In this document: one piece after another, positions 1 to 12,508 of the stretch
How the letters are laid out: each line of letters starts with the position of its first letter
How positions within the stretch are numbered: position 1 is the stretch's first letter
Assembly: GCA_014529385.2 (NCBI GenBank)
Contig: CM043956.1
Location: forward strand, 62,697,120-62,761,119
DNA from: Adiantum capillus-veneris
Lineage: Eukaryota; Streptophyta; Polypodiopsida; Polypodiales; Pteridaceae
DNA length: 64,000 nt
Direction of reading: 5' to 3'
The notes under the pieces: generated by a model
What the model was told of the DNA's origin: nothing
Database searches by the model: none
What the model saw: the letters and a program-made list of their open reading frames with translations, nothing else
Translations under genes and position numbers: made by a program

Positions 1-2
1 AA

Positions 3-3000
3 TGGTGGTCTAGCCTACGAGCCAACGGTGAAGCTCCACGAACATGGAAGGCTTTAAGAGCTTCCATTATGAAGCAGTTTTTGGCCACCGATGCCAAAGA
101 CAAAGTACTCACCGAATGGCGAAGCTTAAAGCTCTCTCCCAATGAATCCATCCACAAATATGTAGACAAGTTTTGGGACCTACAACTCAAAGCCACTGTC
201 TTCAAAAAGTTGGATTTTGGAGAGCAAAAGCAACAATTTTGTGCGGGCTTAACCGAAGAAATGGCGGAGTATGTCAACTCCCAAAGGCCACGTACCATAT
301 CGGCGGTAATACACCATACTATGGTGGCCTCGCGAATCAATTTCCAAACGGGGGGTAAAAGAAATAATAAGCCCCCGGAAAACAAGGGTTCCAATGAGCC
401 TAAGGGGAAGGACAATGTCCAAAAGTCTCCTAAGGGCAATTCCAACAAAGCTAAAGAGAAGGGAGTTTACAAAGGAAAGAATAAACTCTCTCCTGAAGAG
501 CTTGAGCGTTATCGTAAAGATAACCGGTGTTTCAAGTGCGGCGAACAAGGGCATGCGTACCGCGCTTGTCCCCAAAAGAACAACCGCCAAGATCCTCCTA
601 GAGCTTCTTTGGTTGAAATCCAAGAGGAGGAGATTCACCAAACTCACCACAAAGGATCTCCTCTATGCCATGCTTGGGGAAAGGTAAGAGAACATGATGC
701 TTTTATTCTCTTTGACCCTGGTTCTACTCACAATTTTATATCTATGGAGTTAGCCACCAAGCTAGGCATACAATCCTACGAGATGGGAGATATCCTACCC
801 GCAGACAGTGCCTTCAAGGGGCAAGAAGCTTCAGTCACTCCCTTAATCGGGAAATTGAGGCTTCATGTCCAAGGCTATGTGGACAAAGAGGATTTCTTTA
901 TCTCTCCTCTCAAGCATGAGGATGTAATCCTAGGGGCACCATGGTTTGACCGTCTGGCTGCCCATGTTAAATTTCCTGAAAGGAGAATCTCCTTTAAGTT
1001 CAGGGAAAAGGACATGTATATAGATGCTAGGGAGATGGGTAACACCATCCCCATTGTACATACACCAGCTTTCAACAAGTCAATAAAGAGCTCTATTTCC
1101 GTGTACATGATTTTTGTTAAAGATTCTCAAAATGAACCTAATGCTTTAGCAAAAGAAAATAAAAGCAACCAAAAGGAATTAGAGTTATCCAATTTTCTCA
1201 AGGGGTTTCAAGATGTCTTTATTGACGACATCCCTTGTGAGCTACCTCCTAAACGAGGTAATGACGACCATGCAATTGAACTTCTTCCAGGAAGTTCACC
1301 GCCTAACAAACCTCCTTATAGAGTTTCTCAAGCTCAACAAGAGGAGATTATGCGGCAAGTGCATGAGTTAATTGAGAAGGGCATGGTTAGGCCTAGCTCA
1401 TCTCCATTTTGCTCACCTGTGCTATTAGTGCAAAAGAAAGACGGCACATATCGTATGTGTGTCGACTATAGAGCACTAAATAGGATCACTATCAAGAATA
1501 GGTTTCCCGTTCCACGGGTAGAAGACCTATTTGATAAGCTACAAGGATCGACCTACTTCAGTAGGATTGACCTAAAAAGTGGCTATCATCAAATAAGGAT
1601 AGTTGATCAAGACATTGTAAAGACCGCATTTCGTACTACATTTGGTCTTTACGAATACATTGTCATGCCTTTTGGCTTGACTAATGCACCAGCCACATTT
1701 AACCGCTTGATGGAGAAGCTGTTCAGGCCTCATCGAACCTTCACTGGAGTGTTCTTTGATGATATTATCATCTACTCTAATTCATTGGAGGAACACAAGC
1801 AACACCTCCAGGTAATATTTCAAGTTTTAAGAGAGAATAAACTTTATGTTAATCGAAAGAAAAGTGAATTTTTCTTGCAAGAGATTCAATATTTAGGTCA
1901 CATTATCTCTCAAGATGGAATCCAAATGGATCCATCCATATTAGAGGTAATAAAAGGATGGCCTAAACCAAGGAATCTTCATGAACTAAGAAGCTTTATA
2001 GGTATGTGTGCATACTATAGACGCTTCATAGAAAAGTTCTCACAAATTGCGGGACCATTACATGACCTAACAAAGAAAAATGTTAGGTATACGTGGTCTG
2101 CTAAGGAGAACAATGCTTTCGAAAAGCTTAAAGAAAAGCTTATCTCTCAACCTGTGCTTACACTACCGGATCTCTCAAAACCATTTGAGGTCCAATGTGA
2201 TGCTTGTGGTGATTGCCTTGGGGCTGTTTTGCTCCAAGAAGGGCACGCCATAGGCTATGAGAGTCGAAGGCTCGACCCTGTTGAGCAAGCTCTAGGCATA
2301 TACGAAAAAGAGCTCCTTGCAGTTCTACATGCCTTAGACTCATGGAAGCACTATTTATTGGGGACTCCTTTTATTCTGCGAACGGATCACCAAAGTCTTA
2401 AGTACTTCATGACGCAGACCAAGCTCTCCGACAAACAAATGAGGTGGGCAAATTTCCTTTCGCAATTTCATTTTCATATTGCTCACATTGCTGGCAAGCA
2501 TAATCAAGTAGCCGATGCACTCTCAAGACGACCGAGAGTGAATGCGGTTTCCATAGCAACTCACAATGATCTATCTTCAATGATAGATGAGTATGCTATT
2601 GATCCCGATTTTAGAGATGTGATTTCAGCCCTTGCATTAGGGAAGAAAGAAGAACCATTTACTTTACAAGATGGTTATCTTCTCTATGGCAATAGACTAT
2701 GCGTTACTAACTCACTACGTGAGAAAGTAATGTATGAATCTCATGCTCCTCCATATGCGGGGCATAGAGGGATTCAGTCTACCCTAAAGGGAATTGAAAC
2801 ATATTTCTATTGGCCTACCATGAAAGTGAACATACATGAGTATGTTTCCAAATGTGTGGTATGTCAAAAGACAAAATTTGATAGAGGGAAGCAACTTGGA
2901 TTGCTTCAACCCTTGCCAATCCCTAATTCACCGTGGGAGAGCATATCCATGGATTTTATCTTTGGATTGCCTAAGTCTATCCATGGGAATACGGGAATAT

Positions 3001-4031
3001 GGACGATAGTAGACAGGTTCAGTAAACAAGCTCATTTTATACCTGTCAAAAAGACTATCAAAGCCCATCAAATGGCAACCCTCTTCATTTCGCAAATTTT
3101 CAAGTACCATGGCTTGCCAATGTCCATAGTGTCGGATAGAGATCCTAGAATGACCAGTAATTTCTGGAAGGGTCTCTTTGAGAATTTAGGAACAAGGCTA
3201 AACTTCTCTTCGGCCTATCATCCACAAACTGATGGCCAAAGTGAAATAGCTAACCTAACTATTCTCGATCTACTAAAAGCCTATGTAACGGAAGTAGATC
3301 AAAGATCCCAATGGGAGAAGTACTTACCCTTAGTAGAGTATGCTTACAATAACACTGTACATACTTCTACAGGAAAAGCACCTTTCGAGGTAATTGAGGG
3401 AAGATCAAAAAGTCCCTTGCTACTTAAGGTACATGGGAAGATCTTCGCTGCAGATGAGTATAGCCGAGACCTACAAGAATCTTTCCAAAAGATTAAGGAT
3501 GCTATCTCTATCTCACAGCAAAGGCAAAAGGCTGCTGCTGACAAGCACAGAAGAGCCCAAGCCTTTAAAGAAAACGATTGGGTCTTGTTAAAGTTTCCCA
3601 AGGCTCGATTAAGGCACACTACGGGCAAGAATCCTACGGGCCACCAAAAGTACTATGCTAAACTAGCAAAAAGGTACTATGGTCCCTTCCAGATTCTTAG
3701 GCCAATCAATGAGATGGCCTATCAACTTAAGTTGCCCAATCATTGGCTCATACACAATGCTTTTCATGTGAGCCTCTTAAAGCCTTACAAAGGAGAGCCA
3801 CCTCAAGAACCAACTATTGAAGACCCACCGGAGATCGAGGACCACGAGGAGGTGCTGCAGCCCGAGTCCATTCTCCGACATGAAGACAAGGTATTAAGAG
3901 GCGGTAAGACTATCAGACGATATCTTATTAAGTTTAAGAATTATCCTTTTGAAGATGCTAGATGGATGCAAGGCATACAATTAAAGGATAACCTAAACCT
4001 TGTCAATGCTTACAATGCTTCCCAAGAGTAA
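3..4031 (+). CDS. Ty3/gypsy chromovirus gag-pol polyprotein, 5' end outside window
   Basis: Encodes the capsid and replication enzymes of a chromodomain LTR retrotransposon. The frame is open to the window edge, so the Met at 69 is internal and the gag N-terminus lies upstream. Residues counted from that Met: gag to about 120; CCHC zinc knuckle at 154-167 (CFKCGEQGH); aspartic protease motif FDPGSTHNF near 214, with Pro where Ser/Thr is usual; RT with YRMCVDYRALN near 461 and the FFDD catalytic box near 561; RNase H from about 709; HHCC integrase finger at 892-932; integrase D962, D1023 and E1059 (DD35E); chromodomain near 1265-1310 (ESILRHEDK, YLIKFKNYP, ARWM). There is no internal stop over about 1,340 codons, so this copy is young or selected. 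Replication runs through an RNA intermediate in virus-like particles, and the chromodomain is thought to steer integration to chromatin marks. The clade within chromoviruses was not determined. Confidence 0.95.
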   Translation, partial: WWSSLRANGEAPRTWKALRASIMKQFLATDAKDKVLTEWRSLKLSPNESIHKYVDKFWDLQLKATVFKKLDFGEQKQQFCAGLTEEMAEYVNSQRPRTISAVIHHTMVASRINFQTGGKRNNKPPENKGSNEPKGKDNVQKSPKGNSNKAKEKGVYKGKNKLSPEELERYRKDNRCFKCGEQGHAYRACPQKNNRQDPPRASLVEIQEEEIHQTHHKGSPLCHAWGKVREHDAFILFDPGSTHNFISMELATKLGIQSYEMGDILPADSAFKGQEASVTPLIGKLRLHVQGYVDKEDFFISPLKHEDVILGAPWFDRLAAHVKFPERRISFKFREKDMYIDAREMGNTIPIVHTPAFNKSIKSSISVYMIFVKDSQNEPNALAKENKSNQKELELSNFLKGFQDVFIDDIPCELPPKRGNDDHAIELLPGSSPPNKPPYRVSQAQQEEIMRQVHELIEKGMVRPSSSPFCSPVLLVQKKDGTYRMCVDYRALNRITIKNRFPVPRVEDLFDKLQGSTYFSRIDLKSGYHQIRIVDQDIVKTAFRTTFGLYEYIVMPFGLTNAPATFNRLMEKLFRPHRTFTGVFFDDIIIYSNSLEEHKQHLQVIFQVLRENKLYVNRKKSEFFLQEIQYLGHIISQDGIQMDPSILEVIKGWPKPRNLHELRSFIGMCAYYRRFIEKFSQIAGPLHDLTKKNVRYTWSAKENNAFEKLKEKLISQPVLTLPDLSKPFEVQCDACGDCLGAVLLQEGHAIGYESRRLDPVEQALGIYEKELLAVLHALDSWKHYLLGTPFILRTDHQSLKYFMTQTKLSDKQMRWANFLSQFHFHIAHIAGKHNQVADALSRRPRVNAVSIATHNDLSSMIDEYAIDPDFRDVISALALGKKEEPFTLQDGYLLYGNRLCVTNSLREKVMYESHAPPYAGHRGIQSTLKGIETYFYWPTMKVNIHEYVSKCVVCQKTKFDRGKQLGLLQPLPIPNSPWESISMDFIFGLPKSIHGNTGIWTIVDRFSKQAHFIPVKKTIKAHQMATLFISQIFKYHGLPMSIVSDRDPRMTSNFWKGLFENLGTRLNFSSAYHPQTDGQSEIANLTILDLLKAYVTEVDQRSQWEKYLPLVEYAYNNTVHTSTGKAPFEVIEGRSKSPLLLKVHGKIFAADEYSRDLQESFQKIKDAISISQQRQKAAADKHRRAQAFKENDWVLLKFPKARLRHTTGKNPTGHQKYYAKLAKRYYGPFQILRPINEMAYQLKLPNHWLIHNAFHVSLLKPYKGEPPQEPTIEDPPEIEDHEEVLQPESILRHEDKVLRGGKTIRRYLIKFKNYPFEDARWMQGIQLKDNLNLVNAYNASQE

Positions 4032-4460
4032 GCAAATGTACAAAATGTTAAAAATGAACAAAAATTTTTGTCTTATAAGACTCTCTTTTTCTTGATTTGT
4101 GCACAGAAATGAAGTAGTATGCATGCTTAGATCAAGTTTGCGGAGACGACGTCTCCCCAACACCAAGTAGAGCTTGTCACTCTACTATGGAAGATTGATA
4201 AGACTAATGTGCAGACATGCTTGCGGCAGCCTCAGGCTCTCAAGCGCCAAATGGACTAGTCATCCATTATGGAATGATGTCGTAGGGTAACATAGGGATC
4301 CTCTACCCGCTAAGAAAAGGACTCATGCATATGCTTTATCTTCTCTACACCATAGTCGAGGACGACTATGATATCAAGAGAGAGGTAATGTCATAATAAT
4401 CAATATCTAATTCTCCTAAATGATTTTCTCATATTAAACTGATCATTTAATGTGGGGAAG
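4032..4460 (+). other. Chromovirus 3' noncoding region with polypurine tract
   Basis: No gene is visible between the end of pol and the candidate 3' LTR. The last ten bases, TGTGGGGAAG at 4451-4460, are the typical plant polypurine tract that primes plus-strand DNA synthesis, and they directly precede a TG dinucleotide. Confidence 0.7.
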
Positions 4461-5990
4461 TGCCAAGGGAGAAAAAGCTAGAATATTGGTTAAGTTAGCA
4501 GACCGGCCACAGTAGGGATCCAAAGGAGGGAAAATAGGGATCCAAAGGGGGGGCCATCTGCAAAAGAGCCATGTGAAACAATGGGCTAAAAAGACCCTAA
4601 GGTTCAGCCCATTAAGACTTCCAAAATGCTAAGGTTCCAAAATGCTAAGGTTCCAAAATTCAAAGGTCGTGTCCAAAGGTCAACCTTAGGGAAAATTGGA
4701 TGCTTAGTGTGTGTGCCCAAAAAGTCTTCCTGCATCCCTACATGGGAGGGGGCGAGCCCCAAAGCTAGGGGATGAGAGAGAAAACCACACACACACACAC
4801 AGGCTCCCTTTACACAAAGGGAATGAGGGACACATGTCAGCTCCCTAGGCCAGATGCCCACAAGGTGTGCCCAATTCCTATTGGAAGACCCTTGAAGTGG
4901 ACCAATGAGAATTAAGCTAGAGTAAATCTAGTTTAATTAATTTAAAAAACATTTAATAAAAGAAACCAATAAGAATTAAGTGTCCTAGAAGACTATTGGG
5001 CAGTCTCCCAAGGGGTCCAATGAGCATTCAGGAGCCCCATGGCTTGCCTGATTCCTATTGGCCAGGAGGCAAAGGGGTCCAATGAGAGTTTAGTTTAATT
5101 ATTTAATTACCTAAAGCTCTCACAAAAGGGGAAAGGAGGACACATGTCAGAAGGCTATCACTTATGCTGCTTAATCCCTATTGGCTTGACCTGGGGAGGT
5201 CCAATGAGGCAAAAGCCAGCCTAACATAGCAGCTAGGGCTCGCCCAAGAGAGAGGGGGGGCTGATTTTTGCTTGGCATTCACTCTCAGACTCTCACACTT
5301 GACCATGTGTGAAGGGAAAAATACTCTATCTCCTCCCAAGCTTTAATGGAGAGCTCATCACCTACTCCAAGCTTGTGAGATAGAAGCCTACATCAACACT
5401 CTCTTGGCATGTGGATGCAAATCCAACCAAGAGCCAAGCTTCAATGCATGCTCATCTTCTCTACCAAGCTAATTACTAAGCTAAGCTATGCTAATATGAG
5501 TGATTATGTGAGGAGATGTACTTCTTTCTCGTAAGATACTTCTTTTTCCTCTCAATCTACTCTCATACCCTGCTAGCTCTCACCATCTTCGAAGGTGTGT
5601 GAGGTCTTGGGTCTGAGAACGGGGATAATTCAAGTTGTGTTTGATTAAGTGTTTTTGCTTGGTGTATGAAGCTTCCATCTTCATTGCACTAGCTAGTCTT
5701 GAAGGAACACAAAGAATTGTATTGTACAATGTCTCTCTTGATGGGAGAAACCATAATACAAAGCCTTTTGGAGGGGGGACCGGCTCCATGCAAATCCGGT
5801 CCTCAACTGTTGTCAATAGCTTAATTGCTCTCTCTCTCTTTTGAAAGTATTGTCGATGCTATCTAACTAGGTGTTATGCTTTTTGTTGCTCTCTCCACCC
5901 AAGCACTCTTGTAATTCTCATTAGGAATCTATTCTAATGAAATGCCCACTATGTTCATGCTAATTTCCGCTCCAAATAAGATTTTAGGCC
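4461..5990 (+). mobile_element. Candidate 3' LTR of the chromovirus (right end approximate)
   Basis: Begins TGCCAAGGG directly after the polypurine tract. It contains short direct repeats near 4618-4655 (AAATGCTAAGGTTCC), a CA run at 4785-4801, and repeated phrases of the type 'CCTATTGG...GGTCCAATGAG' around 4877, 5056 and 5177. No coding sequence is seen. The 5' LTR is outside the window, so the right boundary (a CA somewhere around 5920-5990) cannot be verified by comparison. Confidence 0.55.
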
Positions 5991-6233
5991 ATTAAATGTT
6001 ACACAAGACAAAGAAACAGCAGCGTACACAACGCTTTCCAGAAGGGCAGGATCGGGCAGTCTTCTCAGGAGACATTGCACACCTCACGAATAGAGAAAAA
6101 ACAGGTATTTCTCTCTCTCTCACTCTCTGTCTTTCTCCATATAGAGAAGATGGTTCTCTGTAACTCTTCTTGCACACACACTCTCTCGTCAAAAGACAGA
6201 GATACATAGTTTAAAAGTATCCCCGCACACATA
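5991..6233. other. Spacer with no gene recognised
   Basis: CT-rich, low-complexity sequence leading into the 90-bp minisatellite. I see no gene, RNA or mobile-element signature. Confidence 0.5.
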
Positions 6234-6482
6234 CACATATTCCCACACATCGTCTTCCTCTCTTCCACATACATAACCACAGTGAAATCTGTTATCTTGC
6301 TGTCTCTCTCTTGAAAATACATGCACATATTCCCACACATCGTCTTCCTCACTTCCACATACATAACCACAATGAAATCTGTTATCTTGTTGTCTCTCTC
6401 TTGAAAATACGTGCACATATTCCCATACATCGTCTTCCTCTCTTCCACATACATAAACACAGTGAAATCTGTTATCTTTCTC
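6234..6482. repeat. 90-bp minisatellite, about 2.8 copies
   Basis: The string CACATATTCCCACACATCGT (final copy CCATACATCGT) starts at 6234, 6324 and 6414, giving an exact 90-bp period. Copies differ by a few substitutions. Each carries a CT-rich stretch and TGAAATCTGTTATCTT. Open frames on both strands here simply follow the repeat. Confidence 0.9.
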
Positions 6483-6507
6483 TCTCCTCTCTCTAAAAAA
6501 CAGTTAT

Positions 6508-6510
<3 letters not shown>

Positions 6511-6545
<35 letters not shown>
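6511..6545. repeat. (TC)n microsatellite
   Basis: Uninterrupted TC dinucleotides followed by TATC units. Confidence 0.9.
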
Positions 6546-6558
<13 letters not shown>

Positions 6559-6988
6559 TGTATTTGCTATCTCTCTCTTGAAAATACATGCTCATGTATG
6601 TGTGCGTCTGTGTTATCTATGTGTATGTATGTATATTTGTGTTATTTCATTGTAATACTCATACATAATGCAGATACACAATTACACTTAATTACGATAT
6701 GCACACATAGTATATATGCATACATAAATATCACAAATAACTAACACATTGTAATACTAGTAAAATTGAATGGAAGACTTACTTGCGTGATCTGTTAAAG
6801 TCGATTCTTGTAGCGAGTTCTGGATGTATGCTGAGCTGATTTTCCTCTAATCCATTTGTAGATATGATTGTAACTTCTGTTTCTCAAAAATAGTAGTGTT
6901 GTTTAGTGATACACCTAATGGACATAAATGGTTTAAACTAGGACATGTAGACCAAAAATATGTGTATTTCTTTGGATGAATATATACA
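6546..6988. other. AT-rich spacer, no gene seen
   Basis: Contains TATG/TACA-rich simple sequence and some unique-looking DNA. I found no coding, RNA or element signature. Confidence 0.5.
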
Positions 6989-7498
6989 CTTTTTGGTGAC
7001 CCTTACCACAAGTGGTGGACCTTGAGACCAATGGACTATAAGGACCTCCAAACAATACCTTGTACACTCAATCCTTCTTGGTATCTAGGTTGGACAAGTG
7101 GTGGACCTTGTTCAAATTCTCTAACCACTCTCTCTAACATGGTGACATAATTTAGGTGTGATAAATTCATATCTATGCAAACTAATATCAGTTTAGGCTT
7201 GTTAATTTGAATTTGTTTGAATTTATGTACAATATAATGATTTGAGGTTTGCATATTTGAATTTAGGTGGTATAATGATATCTTTTTGTGGTAAACTTGA
7301 ATTTAAAATCAATTTTGCGTGGAATATTTTAAATTTAAGTAGTAAAATTTAAATTTTTATAAAAAAGTTTGAATTTTAAAATTTGGGCGGGATAGTTTAA
7401 AATTTAGGCGGGATATTTAAGATTTGGGAGGGATATTTTAAATTTAGGCGGGAAGGTTTTGAATTTATAGCGAGATCTCCCTTACATAAGAGAGTATA
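6989..7498 (+). repeat. Sparse outer edge of the 50-bp-unit array plus an AT-rich direct repeat
   Basis: Two copies of the 20-bp box (near 7009 and 7092) stand apart, separated by unrelated DNA. At about 7375-7465 there is a different degenerate direct repeat of roughly 22 bp (ATTTAGGCGGGATATTTTAA and variants). This looks like the frayed left margin of the main array. Confidence 0.7.
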
Positions 7499-9041
7499 GG
7501 TTGGACAAGTGGTGGACCTTCAAGCTAGAGCATCCATGCTACTGGACATGATAGGTAGGGAATCTAGTTGAATATTGTATGTATAATATATATGTAATAG
7601 ATCTAGCTTGGACAAGTGGTGGACCTTGGAATAAAACCCCATGTAAAACATATCATGCACATTCCAAGTGGTCAAAAAAAAAATCATTTAGAATATAGCC
7701 TTATAGGTTGGACAAGTGGTGGACCTTAACACCCAGATATTCTTCATATAATGACATAGAGTGGAAAACTGGTGAATCTTGAGACCAAACCATGCTACTA
7801 GCGATAATAGCTTGGACAAGTGGTGGACCTTGAAAGTAAACCCCCCATCTACGAAATATCGTGGGTTTAAGGTATTTCGATGGAGCCTAGCATCTTGGAG
7901 ACATCGTGCATCTTGCTTCTCTTCATGTTTCAATGGAGCCTATCTTGGACAAATGGTGGAGCATCCTTCTCTCCATGTTTCAATGGACCCTAGCTTGGAC
8001 AAGTGGTGGACCTTTACTTCTCTCTATTATTCAATAGAGTTAGCTTGGACAAGTGGTGGACCTTGGAACCAAACCCCCATTTAAAACCTATCATGGTCAC
8101 TCCAAGTGGTGAGAAAGAATAACCTTTAAGATATAGCCTTATAGGTTGGACAAGTGGTGGACCTTAACACCCTAATATTCTTAATATAATGACATAGAGT
8201 GAAAAAGTGGTGAATCTTGAGACAAAACCACTCATGCTACTAGCACTAATAGCTTGGACAAGTGGTGGACCTTGAATGTAAACCCCCCATGTTTCAATAG
8301 AGTTAGCTTCGACAAATGGTGGAGCATCCTTCTCTCCATGTTTCAATGGACCCTAGCTTGGACAAGTGGTGGACCTTTGTTTCTCTCTATGTTTCAATAG
8401 AGTTAGCTTGGACAAGTGGTGGACCTTGGAAGCAAACCCCCATGTAAAACCTATCATGGTCACTCTAAGTGGTAATAAAGAATAACCTTTAAGATGTAGC
8501 CTTATAGGTTGGACAAGTGGTGGACCTTAACACGCGCATATTCTTAATTTAATGACATAGAGTGGAAAAGTGGTGAATCTTGAGACCAAACCACTCAGGC
8601 TACTAGCAATAATAGCTTGGACAAGTGGTGGACCTTGACTGTAAACCCCTCATCTACGACATATCGTGGGTTTAATGTTTTTCGATGGAGCCTAGCATCT
8701 TGGAGACATGGTGCACCTTGATTCTCCTCATGTTTCAATGGAGCCTACCTTGCACAAATGGTGGAGCATCCTTCTCTCCATGTTTCAATGGACCCTAGCT
8801 TAGACAAGGGGTGGACCTTTGCTTCTCTCTATGTTTCAATAGAGTTAGCTTGGACAAGTGGTGGACCTTGGAACCAAACCCCCATGTAAAACCTATCATG
8901 GTCACTCCAAGTAGTAAGAAAGAATAACCTTTAAGATGTAGCCTTATAGGTTGGACAAGTGGTGGACCTTAACACCCACATATTCTTAATAAAAGTGGTG
9001 AATCTTGAGACCAAACCACTCAAGCTACTAGCAATAATAGC

Positions 9042-12000
9042 TTGGACAAGTGGTGGACCTTGAATGTAAACCCCTCATCTACGAAATATCGTGGGTTTAA
9101 TGTATTTCGATGGAGCCTAGCATCTTGGAGACATGGTGCAGCTTGCTTCTCGTCATGTTTCAATGGAGCCTATCTTGGACAAATGGTGGAGCATCCTTCT
9201 CTCCATGTTTCAATGGACCCTAGCTTGGACAAGTGGTGGACCTTTGTTTCTCTCTATGTTTCAATAGAGTTAGCTTGGACAAGTGGTGGACCTTGGAACC
9301 AAACCCCCATGTAAAACCTATCATGGTCACTCCAAGTGGTAATAAAGAATAACCTTTAAGATGTAGCCTTATAGGTTGGACCAGTGGTGGACCTTAACAC
9401 GCGCATATTCTTAATATAATGACATAGAGTGGAAAAGTGGTGACTCTTGAGACCAAACCACTCAGGCTACTAGCAATAATAGCTTGGACAAGTGGTGGAC
9501 CTTGAATGTACACCCCTCATCTACGACATATCGTGGGTTTAATGTTTTTCAATGGAGCTTAGCATCTTGGAGACATGGTGCACCTTGCTTCTCCTCATGT
9601 TTGAATGGAGCCTACCTTGGACAAATGGTGGAGCATCCTTCTCTCCATGTTTCAATGGACCCTAGCTTAGACAAGGGGTGGACCTTTGCTTCTCTCTATG
9701 TTTCAATAGAGTTAGCTTGGACAAGTGGTGGACCTTGGAACCAAACCCCCATGTAAAACCTATCATGGTCACTCCAAGTAGTAAGAAAGAATAACCTTTA
9801 AGATGTAGCCTTATAGGTTGGACAAGTGGTGGACCTTAACACCCACATATTCTTAATAAAAGTGGTGAATCTTGAGACCAAACCACTCAGGCTACTAGCA
9901 ATAATAGCTTGGACAAGTGGTGGACCTTGAATGTAAACCCCTCATCTACGAAATATCGTGGGTTTAATGTATTTCGATGGAGCCTAGCATCTTGGAGACA
10001 TGGTGCAGCTTGCTTCTCGTCATGTTTCAATGGATCCTATCTTGGACAAATGGTGGAGCATCCTTCTCTCCATGTTTCAATGGACCCTAGCTTGGACAAG
10101 TGGTGGACCTTTGTTTCTCTCTATGTTTCAATAGAGTTAGCTTGGACAAGTGGTGGACCTTGGAACCAAACCCCCATGTAAAACCTATCATGGTCACTCC
10201 AAGTGGTAATAAAGAATAACCTTTAAGATGTAGCCTTATAGGTTGGACAAGTGGTGGACCTTAACACGCGCATATTCTTAATATAATGACATAGAGTGAA
10301 AAAGTGGTGACTCTTGAGACCAAACCACTCAGGCTACTAGCAATAATAGCTTGGACAAGTGGTGGACCTTGAATGTACACCCCTCATCTACGACATATCG
10401 TGGGTTTAATGTTTTTCAATGGAGCTTAGCATCTTGGAGACATGGTGCACCTTGCTTCTCCTCATGTTTGAATGGAGCCTACCTTGGACAAATGGTGGAG
10501 CATCCTTCTCTCCATGTTTCAATGGACCCTAGCTTAGACAAGGGGTGGACCTTTGCTTCTCTCTATGTTTCAATAGAGTTAGCTTGGACAAGTGGTGGAC
10601 CTTGGAACCAAACCCCCATGTAAAACCTATCATGGTCACTCCAAGTAGTAAGAAAGAATAACCTTTAAGATGTAGCCTTATAGGTTGGACAAGTGGTGGA
10701 TCTTAACACCCACATATTCTTAATAAAAGTGGTGAATCTTGAGACCAAACCACTCAGGCTACTAGCAATAATAGCTTGGACAAGTGGTGGACCTTGAATG
10801 TAAACCCCTCATCTACGAAATATCGTGGGTTTAATGTATTTCGATGGAGCCTAGCATCTTGGAGACATGGTGCAGCTTGCTTCTCGTCATGTTTCAATGG
10901 ATCCTATCTTGGACAAATGGTGGAGCATCCTTCTCTCCATGTTTCAATGGACCCTAGCTTGGACAAGTGGTGGACCTTTGTTTCTCTCTATGTTTCAATA
11001 GAGTTAGCTTGGACAAGTGGTGGACCTTGGAACCAAACCCCCATGTAAAACCTATCATGGTCACTCCAAGTGGTAATAAAGAATAACCTTTAAGATGTAG
11101 CCTTATAGGTTGGACAAGTGGTGGACCTTAACACGCGCATATTCTTAATATAATGACATAGAGTGGAAAAGTGGTGAATCTTGAGACCAAACCACTCAGG
11201 CTACTAGCAATAATAGCTTGGACAAGTGTGGACCTTGAATGTAAACCCCTCATCTACGACATATCGTGGGTTTAATGTTTTTCGATGGAGCCTAGCATCT
11301 TGGAGACATGGTGCACCTTGCTTCTCCTCATGTTTGAATGGAGCCTACCTTGGACAAATGGTGGAGCATCCTTCTCTCCATGTTTCAATGGACCCTAGCT
11401 TAGACAAGGGGTGGACCTTTGCTTCTCTCTATGTTTCAATAGAGTTAGCTTGGACAAGTGGTGGACCTTGGAACCAAACCCCCATGTAAAACCTATCATG
11501 GTCACTCCAAGTAGTAAGAAAGAATAACCTTTAAGATGTAGCCTTATAGGTTGGACAAGTGGTGGACCTTAACACCCACATATTCTTAATAAAAGTGGTG
11601 AATCTTGAGACCAAACCACTCAGGCTACTAGCAATAATAGCTTGGACAAGTGGTGGACCTTGAATGTAAACCCCTCATCTACGAAATATCGTGGGTTTAA
11701 TGTATTTCGATGGAGCCTAGCATCTTGGAGACATGGTGCAGCTTGCTTCTCGTCATGTTTCAATGGAGCCTATCTTGGACAAATGGTGGAGCATCCTTCT
11801 CTCCAGGTTTCAATGGACCCTAGCTTGAACAAGTGGTGGACCTTTGTTTCTCTCTATGTTTCAATAGAGTTAGCTTGGACAAGTGGTGGACCTTGGAACC
11901 AAACCCCCATGTAAAACCTATCATGGTCACTCCAAGTGGTAATAAAGAATAACCTTTAAGATGTAGCCTTATAGGTTGGACAAGTGGTGGACCTTAACAC

Positions 12001-12508
12001 GCGCATATTCTTAATATAATGACATAGAGTGGAAAAGTGGTGAATCTTGAGACCAAACCACTCAGGCTACTACCAATAATAGCTTGGACAAGTGTTGGAC
12101 CTTGAATGTAAACCCCTCATCTACGACATATCATGGGTTTAATGTTTTTCGATGGAGCCTAGCATCTTGGAGACATGGTGCACCTTGATTCTCCTCATGT
12201 TTCAATGGAACCTACCTTGGACAAATGGTGGAGCATCCTTCTCTCCATGTTTCAATGGACCCTAGCTGAGACAAGGGGTGGACCTTTGCTTCTCTCTATG
12301 TTTCAATAGAGTTAGCTTGGACAAGTGGTGGACCTTGGAACCAAACCCCCATGTAAAACCTATCATGGTCACTCCAAGTAGTAAGAAAGAATAACCTTTA
12401 AGATGTAGCCTTATAGGTTGGACAAGTGGTGGACCTTAACACCCACATATTCTTAATAAAAGTGGTGAATCTTGAGACCAAACCACTCACACTACTAGCA
12501 ATAATAGC
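9042..12508 (+). repeat. 867-bp higher-order repeat (442 + 425 bp dimer), about 4 copies
   Basis: Equivalent boxes start at 9042, 9484, 9909, 10351, 10776, 11218, 11642 and 12084: alternating steps of 442 and 425 bp, one being 424 because of a 1-bp deletion in the box at 11218. Alternate monomers share diagnostic variants (CTACGAAATATCG versus CTACGACATATCG; AAGTGG versus AAGGGG in the fourth box). Dimers starting at 9909 and 10776 also share a private variant, TGGATCCTATCTTGG, so the last expansion was recent. Confidence 0.93.

Noticed and set aside
249-650. 133-codon minus-strand frame opposite the chromovirus gag
   Set aside because: Shadow of the real plus-strand polyprotein; no motif.
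6065-6460. 131-codon minus-strand frame with internal peptide repeats (MYVEERKTMCGNMCMYFQERD)
   Set aside because: By-product of the 90-bp minisatellite, whose period is a multiple of three.
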